In this document: one piece after another, positions 45,696 to 54,403 of the stretch
Layout of the letters: each line of letters opens with the position of its first letter
How positions within the stretch are numbered: position 1 is the stretch's first letter
Assembly (NCBI RefSeq): GCF_000621625.1
Contig: NZ_JHXV01000018.1
Location: 1-64,000, forward strand
From: Crocinitomix catalasitica ATCC 23190
GTDB taxonomy: Bacteria; Bacteroidota; Bacteroidia; Flavobacteriales_D; Crocinitomicaceae
Direction of reading: 5' to 3'
DNA length: 64,000 bases
Made by a program: the position numbers and the translations under genes
Notes under the pieces: generated by a model
Seen by the model: the letters and a program-made list of their open reading frames with translations, nothing else
Databases searched by the model: none
What the model was told of the DNA's origin: nothing

Positions 45696-47762
45696 TTATT
45701 TTGATTGAGACTTTTTTGGAGGTGTTCCTGGTCCCACTGTTCCTTCTCTGAACCAAACTTCTGTATAACAGTCATTCTTGTACTGTTTCATGATATCTCC
45801 GCCGTAAGTTTCAGCACCTGTACACCAGACGAAATTCGTTTCTGATTTTTTTCCATTGGTTTGATTGTATGCACCCTGTTTAAAATAAATCAATTCTCCG
45901 CTGTAAGCATTCGAACGTTCCGTTCCGTCTTGTCCTATTGGTACGAACAATTTCTTAACCTGATCAGGTATGTCTGATTTATTAACGTATGCTGATTTAA
46001 TCAGATTTTTAACGAATGTCTTAGTCTCATGTCCTTCTGACCAGAATGTAAGATACATGATGCCTTCATAAACATTTATTTCATAACTAAATTCTTCGCC
46101 TAACTCTATACCTTCAGCAGGTTCAACGGGGTATTCATTTTCGCTTGAACCAACTACAGACATATCATATCCCCAAATAGGATAAGAGTAATCCCACCTT
46201 TTAGAATTATCATCGCCTGCAGTATTGATTTCATAATTCCAAAACACTGACCCTTTTTCGTGCCCTGGAAATTTTTTGTAAAATATTTTGATTGGTTCGT
46301 TTTCATGTCCCTCTCCGCTATGAATCTGTCCAACAACGGTTGCGAATGAGGCAGCAACTTTGGCATTTCCAGTAGTAGAGACATGCATAACTTTACATGT
46401 GCCAGTTAGTTTTCCTCCTTGTTCAGGTGTCCATTCTCTTTTTTCTTGTAATTCTGTTCTTGTGTTTTTAGAATTTGCCGAAGTAACGCCCGAATTTGGC
46501 GTTTTATAAACGACCCATCGTCTCGTTCCATCAATTACGGTGTAAAAGAAATCTTTATTTTCAAAATCAACCAAATCTTCAATTGTTTCGCCATCTCCTA
46601 ACATGATTTTGAATTTGTCCATGAATGGTATAACCTCATGCGGTGTAACTCTTTTTTTACTTAAGTCATCATTCGCTGCAAAATAGCCAGCATTCGAATA
46701 GGCATCTTCACTTATAGTAATACTAGCTGATTTAAACCATACTTCCGCATAATTACCATCTTCATATTGTTTTTGAAGATCTCCATCATGAGTTTCAGCA
46801 CCCGAACACCAGACTTTATTGGTTTTAGGATCTTTTCCATTGGTTTGATTATAACATCCCAATTTAAAGAAAAGTCCCTCATTAGCATAACCATCCGGAA
46901 CTTCAACTCCGTCTTGTCCTATTGGTACAAAAATATTCTTTACTTGCTCTGGCAAATCTGAAGGTCTTGTATATTCAGAGGAAATAAGATTTTTAGTAAA
47001 TGTTTTAGTTTCGTGACCTTCACTTTTAAATGTTAGGTACATCATGCCATCTTTAATATCTACCTCATAACTAAATTCTTCATTTAATGTAATTCCATCT
47101 TCAGGCTCAGAAGGATAGGTATTGTCTTCATTTGCAGTGACAGCGAAATCATGTCCCCATACTGGGTAAGAATAATCCCATCGTTGTGAATTATCATCAC
47201 CTGCGGTATTAATTTCATAATTCCAGAATACCGAACCTTTTGTTTGACCAGGGAATTTTTTATAAAATATTTTTAGTGGTTCATTTTCATGACCATCAGC
47301 ACTGTGAATCTGGCCAACAACAACGGCGAATGTAGCTGCTACACGAGGATCGCCACTTTCTGAAACATTCATTACTTTAAGGGTCGCATTCATTTTGTTT
47401 TCAGTCATAGCTGTCCACTTTTTTAGCTGCGCTAGTTCTGTTCTTGTATTGTTTGAAGTACCATGCGTATTTCCTCCATTAGGTGATTTGAATACTACCC
47501 AATCACCTTTGTCGTCATTTTCGGTGAAGAAGTAATTTTCATCTGTATAATTGGTAGCTTGTCCAACATTTGAACCGTCACCCAAGATTAGATTCCAATG
47601 TTCAAAAAATGGAATTACATCATTGGGAGTAGTTGTCGTTGTAGAAGTTTCTGTATTGTCTTTTTTTTCTGCGTTTGAATTGTTACAGCTGTGTGAAAGT
47701 AGAATAGTGCTGGTCAATAATAAACTGAGAGTAGTTCTCGATATAAGAATTTTTATGCTCAT
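45696..47762 (-). CDS. Tandem-domain PL7 alginate lyase
   Basis: 688 residues. Hydrophobic signal with a possible lipidation cysteine (LLSHSC, C26), then a threonine-rich linker. Domain 1 (about 47-350) has RTEL (107-110), QIH (151-153) and FFKLGCYNQ (298-306). Domain 2 (about 375-675) has RTEL (435-438), QIH (479-481) and YFKQGAYNQ (626-634). These are the three PL7 signature regions R(T/S)EL, Q(I/V)H and YFKAG.YNQ, with catalytic R, Q, H and Y kept in both. It cleaves alginate by beta-elimination at the cell surface. QIH, with isoleucine, is usually linked to polyG or polyMG preference. The two domains are near-identical in places. First gene of a PL7-kdgF operon. Confidence 0.92.
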   Translation of the reverse strand: MSIKILISRTTLSLLLTSTILLSHSCNNSNAEKKDNTETSTTTTTPNDVIPFFEHWNLILGDGSNVGQATNYTDENYFFTENDDKGDWVVFKSPNGGNTHGTSNNTRTELAQLKKWTAMTENKMNATLKVMNVSESGDPRVAATFAVVVGQIHSADGHENEPLKIFYKKFPGQTKGSVFWNYEINTAGDDNSQRWDYSYPVWGHDFAVTANEDNTYPSEPEDGITLNEEFSYEVDIKDGMMYLTFKSEGHETKTFTKNLISSEYTRPSDLPEQVKNIFVPIGQDGVEVPDGYANEGLFFKLGCYNQTNGKDPKTNKVWCSGAETHDGDLQKQYEDGNYAEVWFKSASITISEDAYSNAGYFAANDDLSKKRVTPHEVIPFMDKFKIMLGDGETIEDLVDFENKDFFYTVIDGTRRWVVYKTPNSGVTSANSKNTRTELQEKREWTPEQGGKLTGTCKVMHVSTTGNAKVAASFATVVGQIHSGEGHENEPIKIFYKKFPGHEKGSVFWNYEINTAGDDNSKRWDYSYPIWGYDMSVVGSSENEYPVEPAEGIELGEEFSYEINVYEGIMYLTFWSEGHETKTFVKNLIKSAYVNKSDIPDQVKKLFVPIGQDGTERSNAYSGELIYFKQGAYNQTNGKKSETNFVWCTGAETYGGDIMKQYKNDCYTEVWFREGTVGPGTPPKKSQSK

Positions 47763-47844
47763 CTTTAATAATTTACTAATAGTGGTTTAACGCAACCAAT
47801 TGAATGATTTGTTTTTTCTAGAATTTAGTAAAACCTATATTCAA

Positions 47845-47896
47845 TTGGTTTACCAAATTGGTTTACCAAATATATTAATATAAATTTAATATGCAA
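47845..47896 (-). promoter_or_regulatory. Promoter with two perfect tandem 13-bp operators for the PL7 operon
   Basis: TTGGTTTACCAA occurs at 47845-47856 and 47858-47869, period 13. On the minus strand TTG (47894-47896), a 19-base spacer and TATATTTG (47867-47874) form a full Bacteroidetes promoter whose -7 element overlaps the outer operator. The start, near 47862, would lie inside the operators, about 100 bases before the ATG. Confidence 0.78.
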
Positions 47897-48392
47897 TTTA
47901 TTCTACCTGTTATTCTAAAACAGGTGCATTCTTTAATGATTATAAATAGCATCATAATAATGTTTGTATTTCCCTGTTTAATGCAGGTAGGGTTCGAATT
48001 GCTATGCAAAATTCCTAAAATTGTTCCTCATGTATGTTTTTGAGCAAAATATTAGGCTCGTCGCGCTTTTATACTCCTGAGGCGGACGCATGTTCGCTTC
48101 ATCCACTTTGCTGATCGGAAGCCGGAACCTTCTTGCTATCATTAAAAGCTTTGTTATTTCAGTAATTTGTTATTCGGAAAAAATCTAATTGCACGTCTTG
48201 CTTATACGAGTATGTGTTTTTTAAGCTGTGAACTAAAGAATAATTGTTGGTTAAATCAGCGGTCCTTACAATTGGATATCGGCTAGATGTGATTTCGTTT
48301 AATGTAGAACTTGAGATAAAAGCATGGTCATTGCATTGCTAGGAATAATTTACTAATTTTAAGTAAACTAATTTTTTAATTAAAAAGGCTGT
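47897..48392. other. Non-coding gap between PL7 promoter and T9SS gene
   Basis: About 500 bases without a supported gene. It contains copy A of the 52-bp direct repeat at 48045-48096. The remaining sequence shows no promoter match for the gene at 48393. Confidence 0.4.
48045..48096 (+). repeat. 52-bp direct repeat, copy A
   Basis: Starts CAAAATATTAGGCTCGTCGC and ends GGACGCATGTTCG. Identical to 51948-51999 except one base (A/G at 48073). It is GC-richer than its surroundings. Confidence 0.9.
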
Positions 48393-51356
48393 ATGAAATC
48401 TCAAACGCGTATTATTTTATTATTTCTCGTTTTTCAATCAATTTCTTTGAATGCCCAAATAAAAAACAATGTTATCAACCGAAAAGTGGAGGATACATAC
48501 GCTTTAAATGAATATTTCAGCGGAGGTGATTTTATTGAGAATCGTGGACAAATGTTAGCTATGGATAATACTTTGGTGCCCTTTGTTTTATTTAAAAAAT
48601 CTGGATCAGGATTGGATTTATTTATCACAACTTCAGGAATCACGTTTTTGTTTGCACAGTCTGTAAAAGATAAAGAACCTCTTAAAAAAGTGAAATGGGA
48701 ACGAATTGACCTTGAGTTAAAAGGTGCGATTATTTCGAAAGAAAACATAATTAAACATGATGAAAGTAAGAGTGATAACAGTTATTACCTCGGTCATTGT
48801 CCAGATGGCATAAAAAAAGTGAAGGGTTATAATAAAATAACAATTCAAAATATTTATCCAAATATTGATTGGGTACTAACCAATACAAGTGAAAAAGGGT
48901 ATAAATATGATTTTATCCTTCACGAAGGAGCAGATCCAGATGACATTGAATTAATCTACAGATCTAAGACAAAACTTGAATTAAAACTTGATGGTAGTTT
49001 AATGATCAATACAGCATTAGGAAATTTAATAGAAAAGGCCCCCGTTTCTTATTTTAACGCGGAATTAATTTCAACAGACTTTAAGCTTAAATCCGAATAT
49101 AATGAAATCACTCAGGGTTATGATAGTCAGCTTAGTTTTAATGTTGACGAGGAAATTACTAAAAAGATAAAAAATAAAAAAATAAAAAACGAATTAATTG
49201 TTGACCCAGAAGTTGTTTGGGATACTTTTTATGGGAATGACGGAGCAATAGGTGCACTATGTGCAGACACCGATAATGATGATAATTTGTTTATAGTTGG
49301 GTATGCAAATGGAGGAACAAATTTTCCAACAGTAGATGCAGGGACTTATTTTCAAGGAGAGATGGTGCCTACGGCACATGGATTTATTTTGAAATTTGAT
49401 GAAGCAGGAGTACCTATTTGGGCGACATATTATGGAGGAAGCACATATGAAACGAGGCTAGAAAGCATGGCGTTTGATGAAGATTATAATTTATTTATTG
49501 CAGGCTGGACAACTGCTTCAGACTGTCCCGTTTATGACAATGGTACCTACTTTCAGGATTTGGATGAAGGGGCATTGATTTTAAAATTTGATTCGGAAGG
49601 GAATCGATTATGGGCAACTAATTATGGAGGTGATACGGTGGCAAAAGCTATGGATATCGCATGTGATTCGGAAGGGAATATTTTCATTTGTGGAAATGTC
49701 GAGGATGCAAGTTTTCCACTCGATGACGCCGGAACCTATTTTGAAGATTACAATGCGAGTGAAGATGTGTTTCTGCTTAAATTTGATAATATGGGCAATC
49801 GCTTATGGGCGTCTTGCTACGGAGGTACATATATTGATAGAGCTTATAGTTTAACGATAAATGATTTTGATGAAGTATTCGTTACTGGTTTTACGAACAG
49901 TCCTGAATTTGCGACTTTTGATGCCGGAACCTATTTTCAAGAATTTATATTAACATCAATCAGCCAAGGTTTTATATTGAAATTTGATAATGATGGTACA
50001 AGACTTTGGGCAACATGTTATGGAGGGAATAATGAAAGGAATTATTTAAGGAGTATTGGAGCGGATCATAATAACAATATCGCTGTTTTAGGGATGACCA
50101 CTTCAATTGATTTTCCTGTTTTAGATGCAGGTACTTATTTTGACGAAACATGGGGAGGTGCTTATGATATGACAATCGTTAAATTTGATAGATTTGGAAA
50201 TCGGACCTGGGGAACTTATTTTGGTGGAGAATCATTTGAAAATACGGGCAGTTTTGATAACCTTGAATTTGACCAATGTGGCAATTTATACATATCATTC
50301 AATACTACATCTGTTGAGATGCCAATAATAAATGATTGTTATGGAACTTCTGATTCCACTGCAAATGGTAGTACTGATCTTTTTGTTGCGAAGTTTAATA
50401 CGTTCGGTACTTTAATATGGTCGACTTTTTTAGGTGGTGCGAATGCAGATTTTCGTGAAGCTATGGCCTTAGATAATAATTCGAATATCTATATTGCAGG
50501 AGAACGTGTGTTTGATGATCCTCTAATCGATGGGGATACATACCCACTAGTAAATCCTGGACTTGGAAGTTATTTTGATGATACACCTAGTTTAGGTGAT
50601 AATTTAGGGATTACAAAGTTTTCATTTAATCAATTGGAAGGTGTTTTTAAAGTAATTTCCGATACATGTTCCTCTGGTGTTGGCTCTGCTACAGTGAATC
50701 TTAGCGATGGTTCTGATTGCCCGAAAACTTTTGTCTGGAGCTCAGGAGAGACGATAACTACAGCAGATAGTTCAAATACTATTGAAGGTAAACTTAGCGG
50801 TTATTATAATGTAACGGTGACAAGCGGTTGCGCCACACTTTTCAGTGACAGTGTTTTTATACCTGACTATAATGTAGAGCCGGTTTTGGATTTAGGTGCC
50901 GATACTAGTATTTGCGAACACGCTACTGATACGCTCTATTCAGGACATCCAGAAGCAGATAATTATTGGCAGGATGGTAGTTCTGAACCATTTTTCTATC
51001 CAGAATTTTCAGGTGAATTTTGGGTTCGAATTGACAGTGCGGGATGTATTGCAACCGACACAATAACAATAAATATTCTACATTGTTTAGATATCGAATC
51101 AAACCAATTGGATAATGTTATTATCTATCCTAATCCGTTTAAAAATTCTACTGTTGTTACTTTCGGTAGAGAATTAGTTGACCCGTCGCGTATCGTGATT
51201 TATAATTCACTTGGCCAATCAGTATATCAGGTGGATAATATTACAGGAACTAGAATAGAAATTAAGAATGAAAATTTTGCTTCAGGCACATATATTCTCT
51301 CTTTGTACAATTCAAATTCTAATGAAATCTATACGACGAAACTAATCGTTAGATAA
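48393..51356 (+). CDS. T9SS-sorted secreted protein with SBBP repeats
   Basis: 987 residues. Signal peptide ends LNAQ. Residues about 48-270 form the ENRGQ-type DUF7948 domain (FIENRGQMLAMDN to ELIVDPEVVWDTFYG). Then come about six SBBP beta-propeller repeats, each with a DAGTYFQ-type and a LKFD..G..LWAT.YGG segment (about 300-700). A PKD-like part and a type A sorting domain (VIIYPNPFKN to KLIVR) follow. It should be exported by T9SS and bind a surface ligand. It is bracketed by 52-bp direct repeats with the fragment at 51510. Confidence 0.85.
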   Translation: MKSQTRIILLFLVFQSISLNAQIKNNVINRKVEDTYALNEYFSGGDFIENRGQMLAMDNTLVPFVLFKKSGSGLDLFITTSGITFLFAQSVKDKEPLKKVKWERIDLELKGAIISKENIIKHDESKSDNSYYLGHCPDGIKKVKGYNKITIQNIYPNIDWVLTNTSEKGYKYDFILHEGADPDDIELIYRSKTKLELKLDGSLMINTALGNLIEKAPVSYFNAELISTDFKLKSEYNEITQGYDSQLSFNVDEEITKKIKNKKIKNELIVDPEVVWDTFYGNDGAIGALCADTDNDDNLFIVGYANGGTNFPTVDAGTYFQGEMVPTAHGFILKFDEAGVPIWATYYGGSTYETRLESMAFDEDYNLFIAGWTTASDCPVYDNGTYFQDLDEGALILKFDSEGNRLWATNYGGDTVAKAMDIACDSEGNIFICGNVEDASFPLDDAGTYFEDYNASEDVFLLKFDNMGNRLWASCYGGTYIDRAYSLTINDFDEVFVTGFTNSPEFATFDAGTYFQEFILTSISQGFILKFDNDGTRLWATCYGGNNERNYLRSIGADHNNNIAVLGMTTSIDFPVLDAGTYFDETWGGAYDMTIVKFDRFGNRTWGTYFGGESFENTGSFDNLEFDQCGNLYISFNTTSVEMPIINDCYGTSDSTANGSTDLFVAKFNTFGTLIWSTFLGGANADFREAMALDNNSNIYIAGERVFDDPLIDGDTYPLVNPGLGSYFDDTPSLGDNLGITKFSFNQLEGVFKVISDTCSSGVGSATVNLSDGSDCPKTFVWSSGETITTADSSNTIEGKLSGYYNVTVTSGCATLFSDSVFIPDYNVEPVLDLGADTSICEHATDTLYSGHPEADNYWQDGSSEPFFYPEFSGEFWVRIDSAGCIATDTITINILHCLDIESNQLDNVIIYPNPFKNSTVVTFGRELVDPSRIVIYNSLGQSVYQVDNITGTRIEIKNENFASGTYILSLYNSNSNEIYTTKLIVR

Positions 51357-51509
51357 AATGAAAAATTTTTGAATTTCAGTTAAAAAAAAGCAATGATGAT
51401 GGACTTACATTATATAATGGTTATAAAATGGTTCAAGACCAATACTTGAGAACCAACCATAAATTTTAGTGAATTCTGACACCTGAAAAGTTCAAATATT
51501 TTTGATGAT

Positions 51510-51950
51510 TTACGAAAGTGCGACGAATTTGTTTGCGTTATCTTCGGTGCATATATAAACAAAGTGAACTATATTATCTTTGTCAATAGCCATAGTACTG
51601 TACCACCCAGTATCTGATTTTAATTCGTTTATTAGCCACTTGTTGTTCTTTATTGTTGCATAACAAAGTTGTGCTGGATCTCGACTTATGCTCAATGCGT
51701 TGCTGCGGCTTTTCTGTACGCGATAGATTACATGCACATTATCATCTCCATCAATTTTTAGGCAATTTCCAAATCTTTTGTTGCCTTTACGTTCTAGGGT
51801 TTGAGGTTTGGACCACTCATTCTTATTATTAAAACGGTAAATTATACGGTCGTTTGATGTAATGCCTCCCATAAAAATCACATGAATAACACCTGCTTTA
51901 TCAATTTCGAAAGTTCTCAGTTTTGGCAACTCTTTTTTTATTTTTCTCAA
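51510..51950 (-). pseudogene. 5'-truncated fragment of a sialidase/BNR-like protein
   Basis: About 146 codons, open but with no signal peptide, no ribosome binding site and only a TTG start candidate at 51950. It contains repeats of the type FEIDKAGVIHVIFMGG, LKIDGDDNVHVIYRVQ and MAIDKDNIVHFVYIC, a beta-propeller pattern. Its 5' end runs straight into a stretch that copies the tRNA-fMet terminator (GAGTTGCCAAAACTGA on this strand) and into repeat copy B. This looks like a gene that lost its front end at a recombination junction. Confidence 0.6.
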
Positions 51951-51999
51951 AATATTAGGCTCGTCGCGCTTTTATGCTCCTGAGGCGGACGCATGTTCG
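51948..51999 (+). repeat. 52-bp direct repeat, copy B
   Basis: Same sequence and orientation as 48045-48096 with one mismatch, 3.9 kb away. Preceded by a 20-plus-base match to the right half of the tRNA-fMet terminator. Confidence 0.9.
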
Positions 52000-52165
52000 G
52001 TCTGATCGTTATTAATCATCCAAATAATTCCAAATACCGCCTCCTTCTTATTCTAGTTCATCTACGAACAATCAATTAATGAATCCGAACAATAAATTGA
52101 TTATATTAACGTAAATACATAATTAGCAGTTGTCTACATAATTAATCTTGGGGAATGTTTTAATT

Positions 52166-52912
52166 ATGAAAGTTTTATTAAATAATTCTATTGCATTTTT
52201 TGTTCTCTTATCGATGGTGGGGTGTCGTAAAGATGATCATTCAATAAGCGCGTGTTGTGCATATGAAATTTCAGATGAAAGTACAGATAGATTTAAATTG
52301 AGTGCGTATGCTTTTGCTTATGAGGAAATAAAGGCGACTTCCGGATTCACAAATCACAAAATTGATGAATCAATCTATAATTGTTATTTGGGAAAGTTGT
52401 CTGCAATTTACAATAAGATTCAAGAGAGTGACAGTAGCTATTACAAATTAATTCATAATACACATGTTTATAAAAAAGCTAGTGTGGGACTGCGCGATTT
52501 TGTGATTCGATTCAGTACATCAGCATTAAAAGAACAATTTCTAAACGACTTCCAATCAATAGAAAACGACTTTTTAAAATACATTATAAATGATTTAAAC
52601 TTCAATACTTATCCTTACGAATGGGATTCGTTGGAAGTGGGTTTATACGCTGAAGAGTTTTACAATATCCCCTTTATTATTGATCGCTTAACCCAATATC
52701 CAGATATTGATTCCGCCTATTCTTTGGCAAGACCAGTTCCTGATGATTTTAATAAAATAGAACTAAAAAAAATAGGAGATGTATCTCAATTTCAATTCTC
52801 ATATGGTGTACTAGATGGCAGAGGTGAACCGCACTTTCATTATTGGACAATTAATGTGACCAACGATTGTCAGGTAGAGTTGGTGAACAGTTATGGAGAT
52901 GATATATTTTAA
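52166..52912 (+). CDS. Lipoprotein of unknown function
   Basis: 248 residues from ATG at 52166, giving a signal peptide with lipobox SMVGC; the ATG at 52148 would add six residues. The mature protein is rich in acidic and aromatic residues, with a possible pair of cysteines (SACCAYE) after the anchor. No family recognised. The upstream region from 52000 is non-coding and does not show a clear promoter. It follows repeat copy B by 166 bases. Confidence 0.6.
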   Translation: MKVLLNNSIAFFVLLSMVGCRKDDHSISACCAYEISDESTDRFKLSAYAFAYEEIKATSGFTNHKIDESIYNCYLGKLSAIYNKIQESDSSYYKLIHNTHVYKKASVGLRDFVIRFSTSALKEQFLNDFQSIENDFLKYIINDLNFNTYPYEWDSLEVGLYAEEFYNIPFIIDRLTQYPDIDSAYSLARPVPDDFNKIELKKIGDVSQFQFSYGVLDGRGEPHFHYWTINVTNDCQVELVNSYGDDIF

Positions 52913-53077
52913 GCTTATTATTTCATTTACAGCTCATATTGACGAATTCAAAGTTTGATAGACTTAAGTGTGTTTGAGAGAAATCTCGTATATTGCGCAT
53001 GATAACCTAACTGATATAAGTTGTTTTAGACTAGTCTTTTTAATACTTGTCTGCGAAAATGAGCTTATGTTAGTCCT

Positions 53078-54349
53078 ATGAAAAACATGATGTCTCGTCA
53101 ATTATTAATTTTAATTACTTCATTTATCTCTTGCATGGGATTTACACAAGGAGGAGAAATTTGTTCCGAAATGGAAATTATTTGTTCGGATGAAGGGCTT
53201 TCTTATACTGCTGGAATTGGAGAGGATGCAGAGATTGGTAATGATTACGGCTGTTTAGCATCACAACCAAATCCTAACTGGTATTTTTTAGAAATTTCTG
53301 TTTCAGGAAATATTGAACTGGAACTTTCAGCCGGAAGCGATATCGATTTTATTATTTGGGGCCCATTTGCAAATTTGTTTGATGCACGAAGTAATTGCGG
53401 AACTTTAGGTGATTCTATCAATTCGCCCATCGTTGATTGTAGTTATTCCGCAACATTTTTCGAAACACCAGAAATTCCAGCGGGTATTGTCGGTGAAGTG
53501 TATGTGTTTATGATTACCAATTATGCAATGGTAGTTCAGGATATTACTGTGGCAAAAATTGGAGGAACTGGAGATTTTGAATGCGATATTCCCGAACTAT
53601 GTATAGTTGATGTTGGTACATTCAATGGTAAACACAATAGAGAAATCATTGATCTTGATGATGAAATAGAATTATATAGTGGGGATAATTTTCACATCAT
53701 TTCAAATGACGATTTTGTATTGCCATTGGACAGCATATCATTCATTGACGGGGGAGATGGTATTTATTCATCACAAATTATTTGGTTAATTTATACAGAT
53801 ACACCTGTAACGTCTAATCCTATGGAAGATTTGAGGTTTACAGGTTTGATGTTACCTTTTGAGGATATATATGATGTTAATAATGCGGCCAGTCCTATTG
53901 TTCGTGAACTGGGTTATGGAACTTATTATTTTGTTCCGTTTACTGCAGATGATGGAGTTGGTGGGAACGGTAATATCGCTAACGGAATAAATGATAATGG
54001 AGCCATTCATTGGGATAGGGATGGAGATAGATGTTATGATCTGGGCGCTCCTGTAAAAGTCACTTATAATGATTATGTTAGTCTTGAAGTAGATATGCGA
54101 GTAAATAATTTTAAAATCTTCCCCAATCCCTTCAGCGACTACACCAGAATCAATTTCAACGAACCGCTTACTGATAACCACACCATCTTCATTTATGATG
54201 TGCTGGGGAAAGAAGTGTACCGAAATGAGACTGTTACCGGTTCAAGCATAGAAATTAAGAAAGAACAGCTCGGTGTAGGTGTTTACATTTTGTCTTTTTA
54301 CGGCTCCACAGCTGAAAAATTGTTGAGTACGAAATTGGTAGTGGAGTAA
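53078..54349 (+). CDS. T9SS-sorted secreted protein with PPC-like N-terminal domain
   Basis: 423 residues. Signal peptide ends GFTQ. The N-terminal domain (25-180) reads CSEMEIICSDEGLSYTAGIG, PNPNWYFLEISVSGNIELELS and DIDFIIWGPF, a domain common in flavobacterial surface proteins. The type A sorting domain (FKIFPNPFSDY to KLVVE) is nearly identical, in protein and DNA, to that of the next gene. The central part has no family I recognise. Likely a surface adhesin or matrix protein. Confidence 0.82.
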   Translation: MKNMMSRQLLILITSFISCMGFTQGGEICSEMEIICSDEGLSYTAGIGEDAEIGNDYGCLASQPNPNWYFLEISVSGNIELELSAGSDIDFIIWGPFANLFDARSNCGTLGDSINSPIVDCSYSATFFETPEIPAGIVGEVYVFMITNYAMVVQDITVAKIGGTGDFECDIPELCIVDVGTFNGKHNREIIDLDDEIELYSGDNFHIISNDDFVLPLDSISFIDGGDGIYSSQIIWLIYTDTPVTSNPMEDLRFTGLMLPFEDIYDVNNAASPIVRELGYGTYYFVPFTADDGVGGNGNIANGINDNGAIHWDRDGDRCYDLGAPVKVTYNDYVSLEVDMRVNNFKIFPNPFSDYTRINFNEPLTDNHTIFIYDVLGKEVYRNETVTGSSIEIKKEQLGVGVYILSFYGSTAEKLLSTKLVVE

Positions 54350-54403
54350 AATATTAAAAGAATATATTAAGATGAACATAATTTCATTTTTTAGTTTTAA
54401 CCT

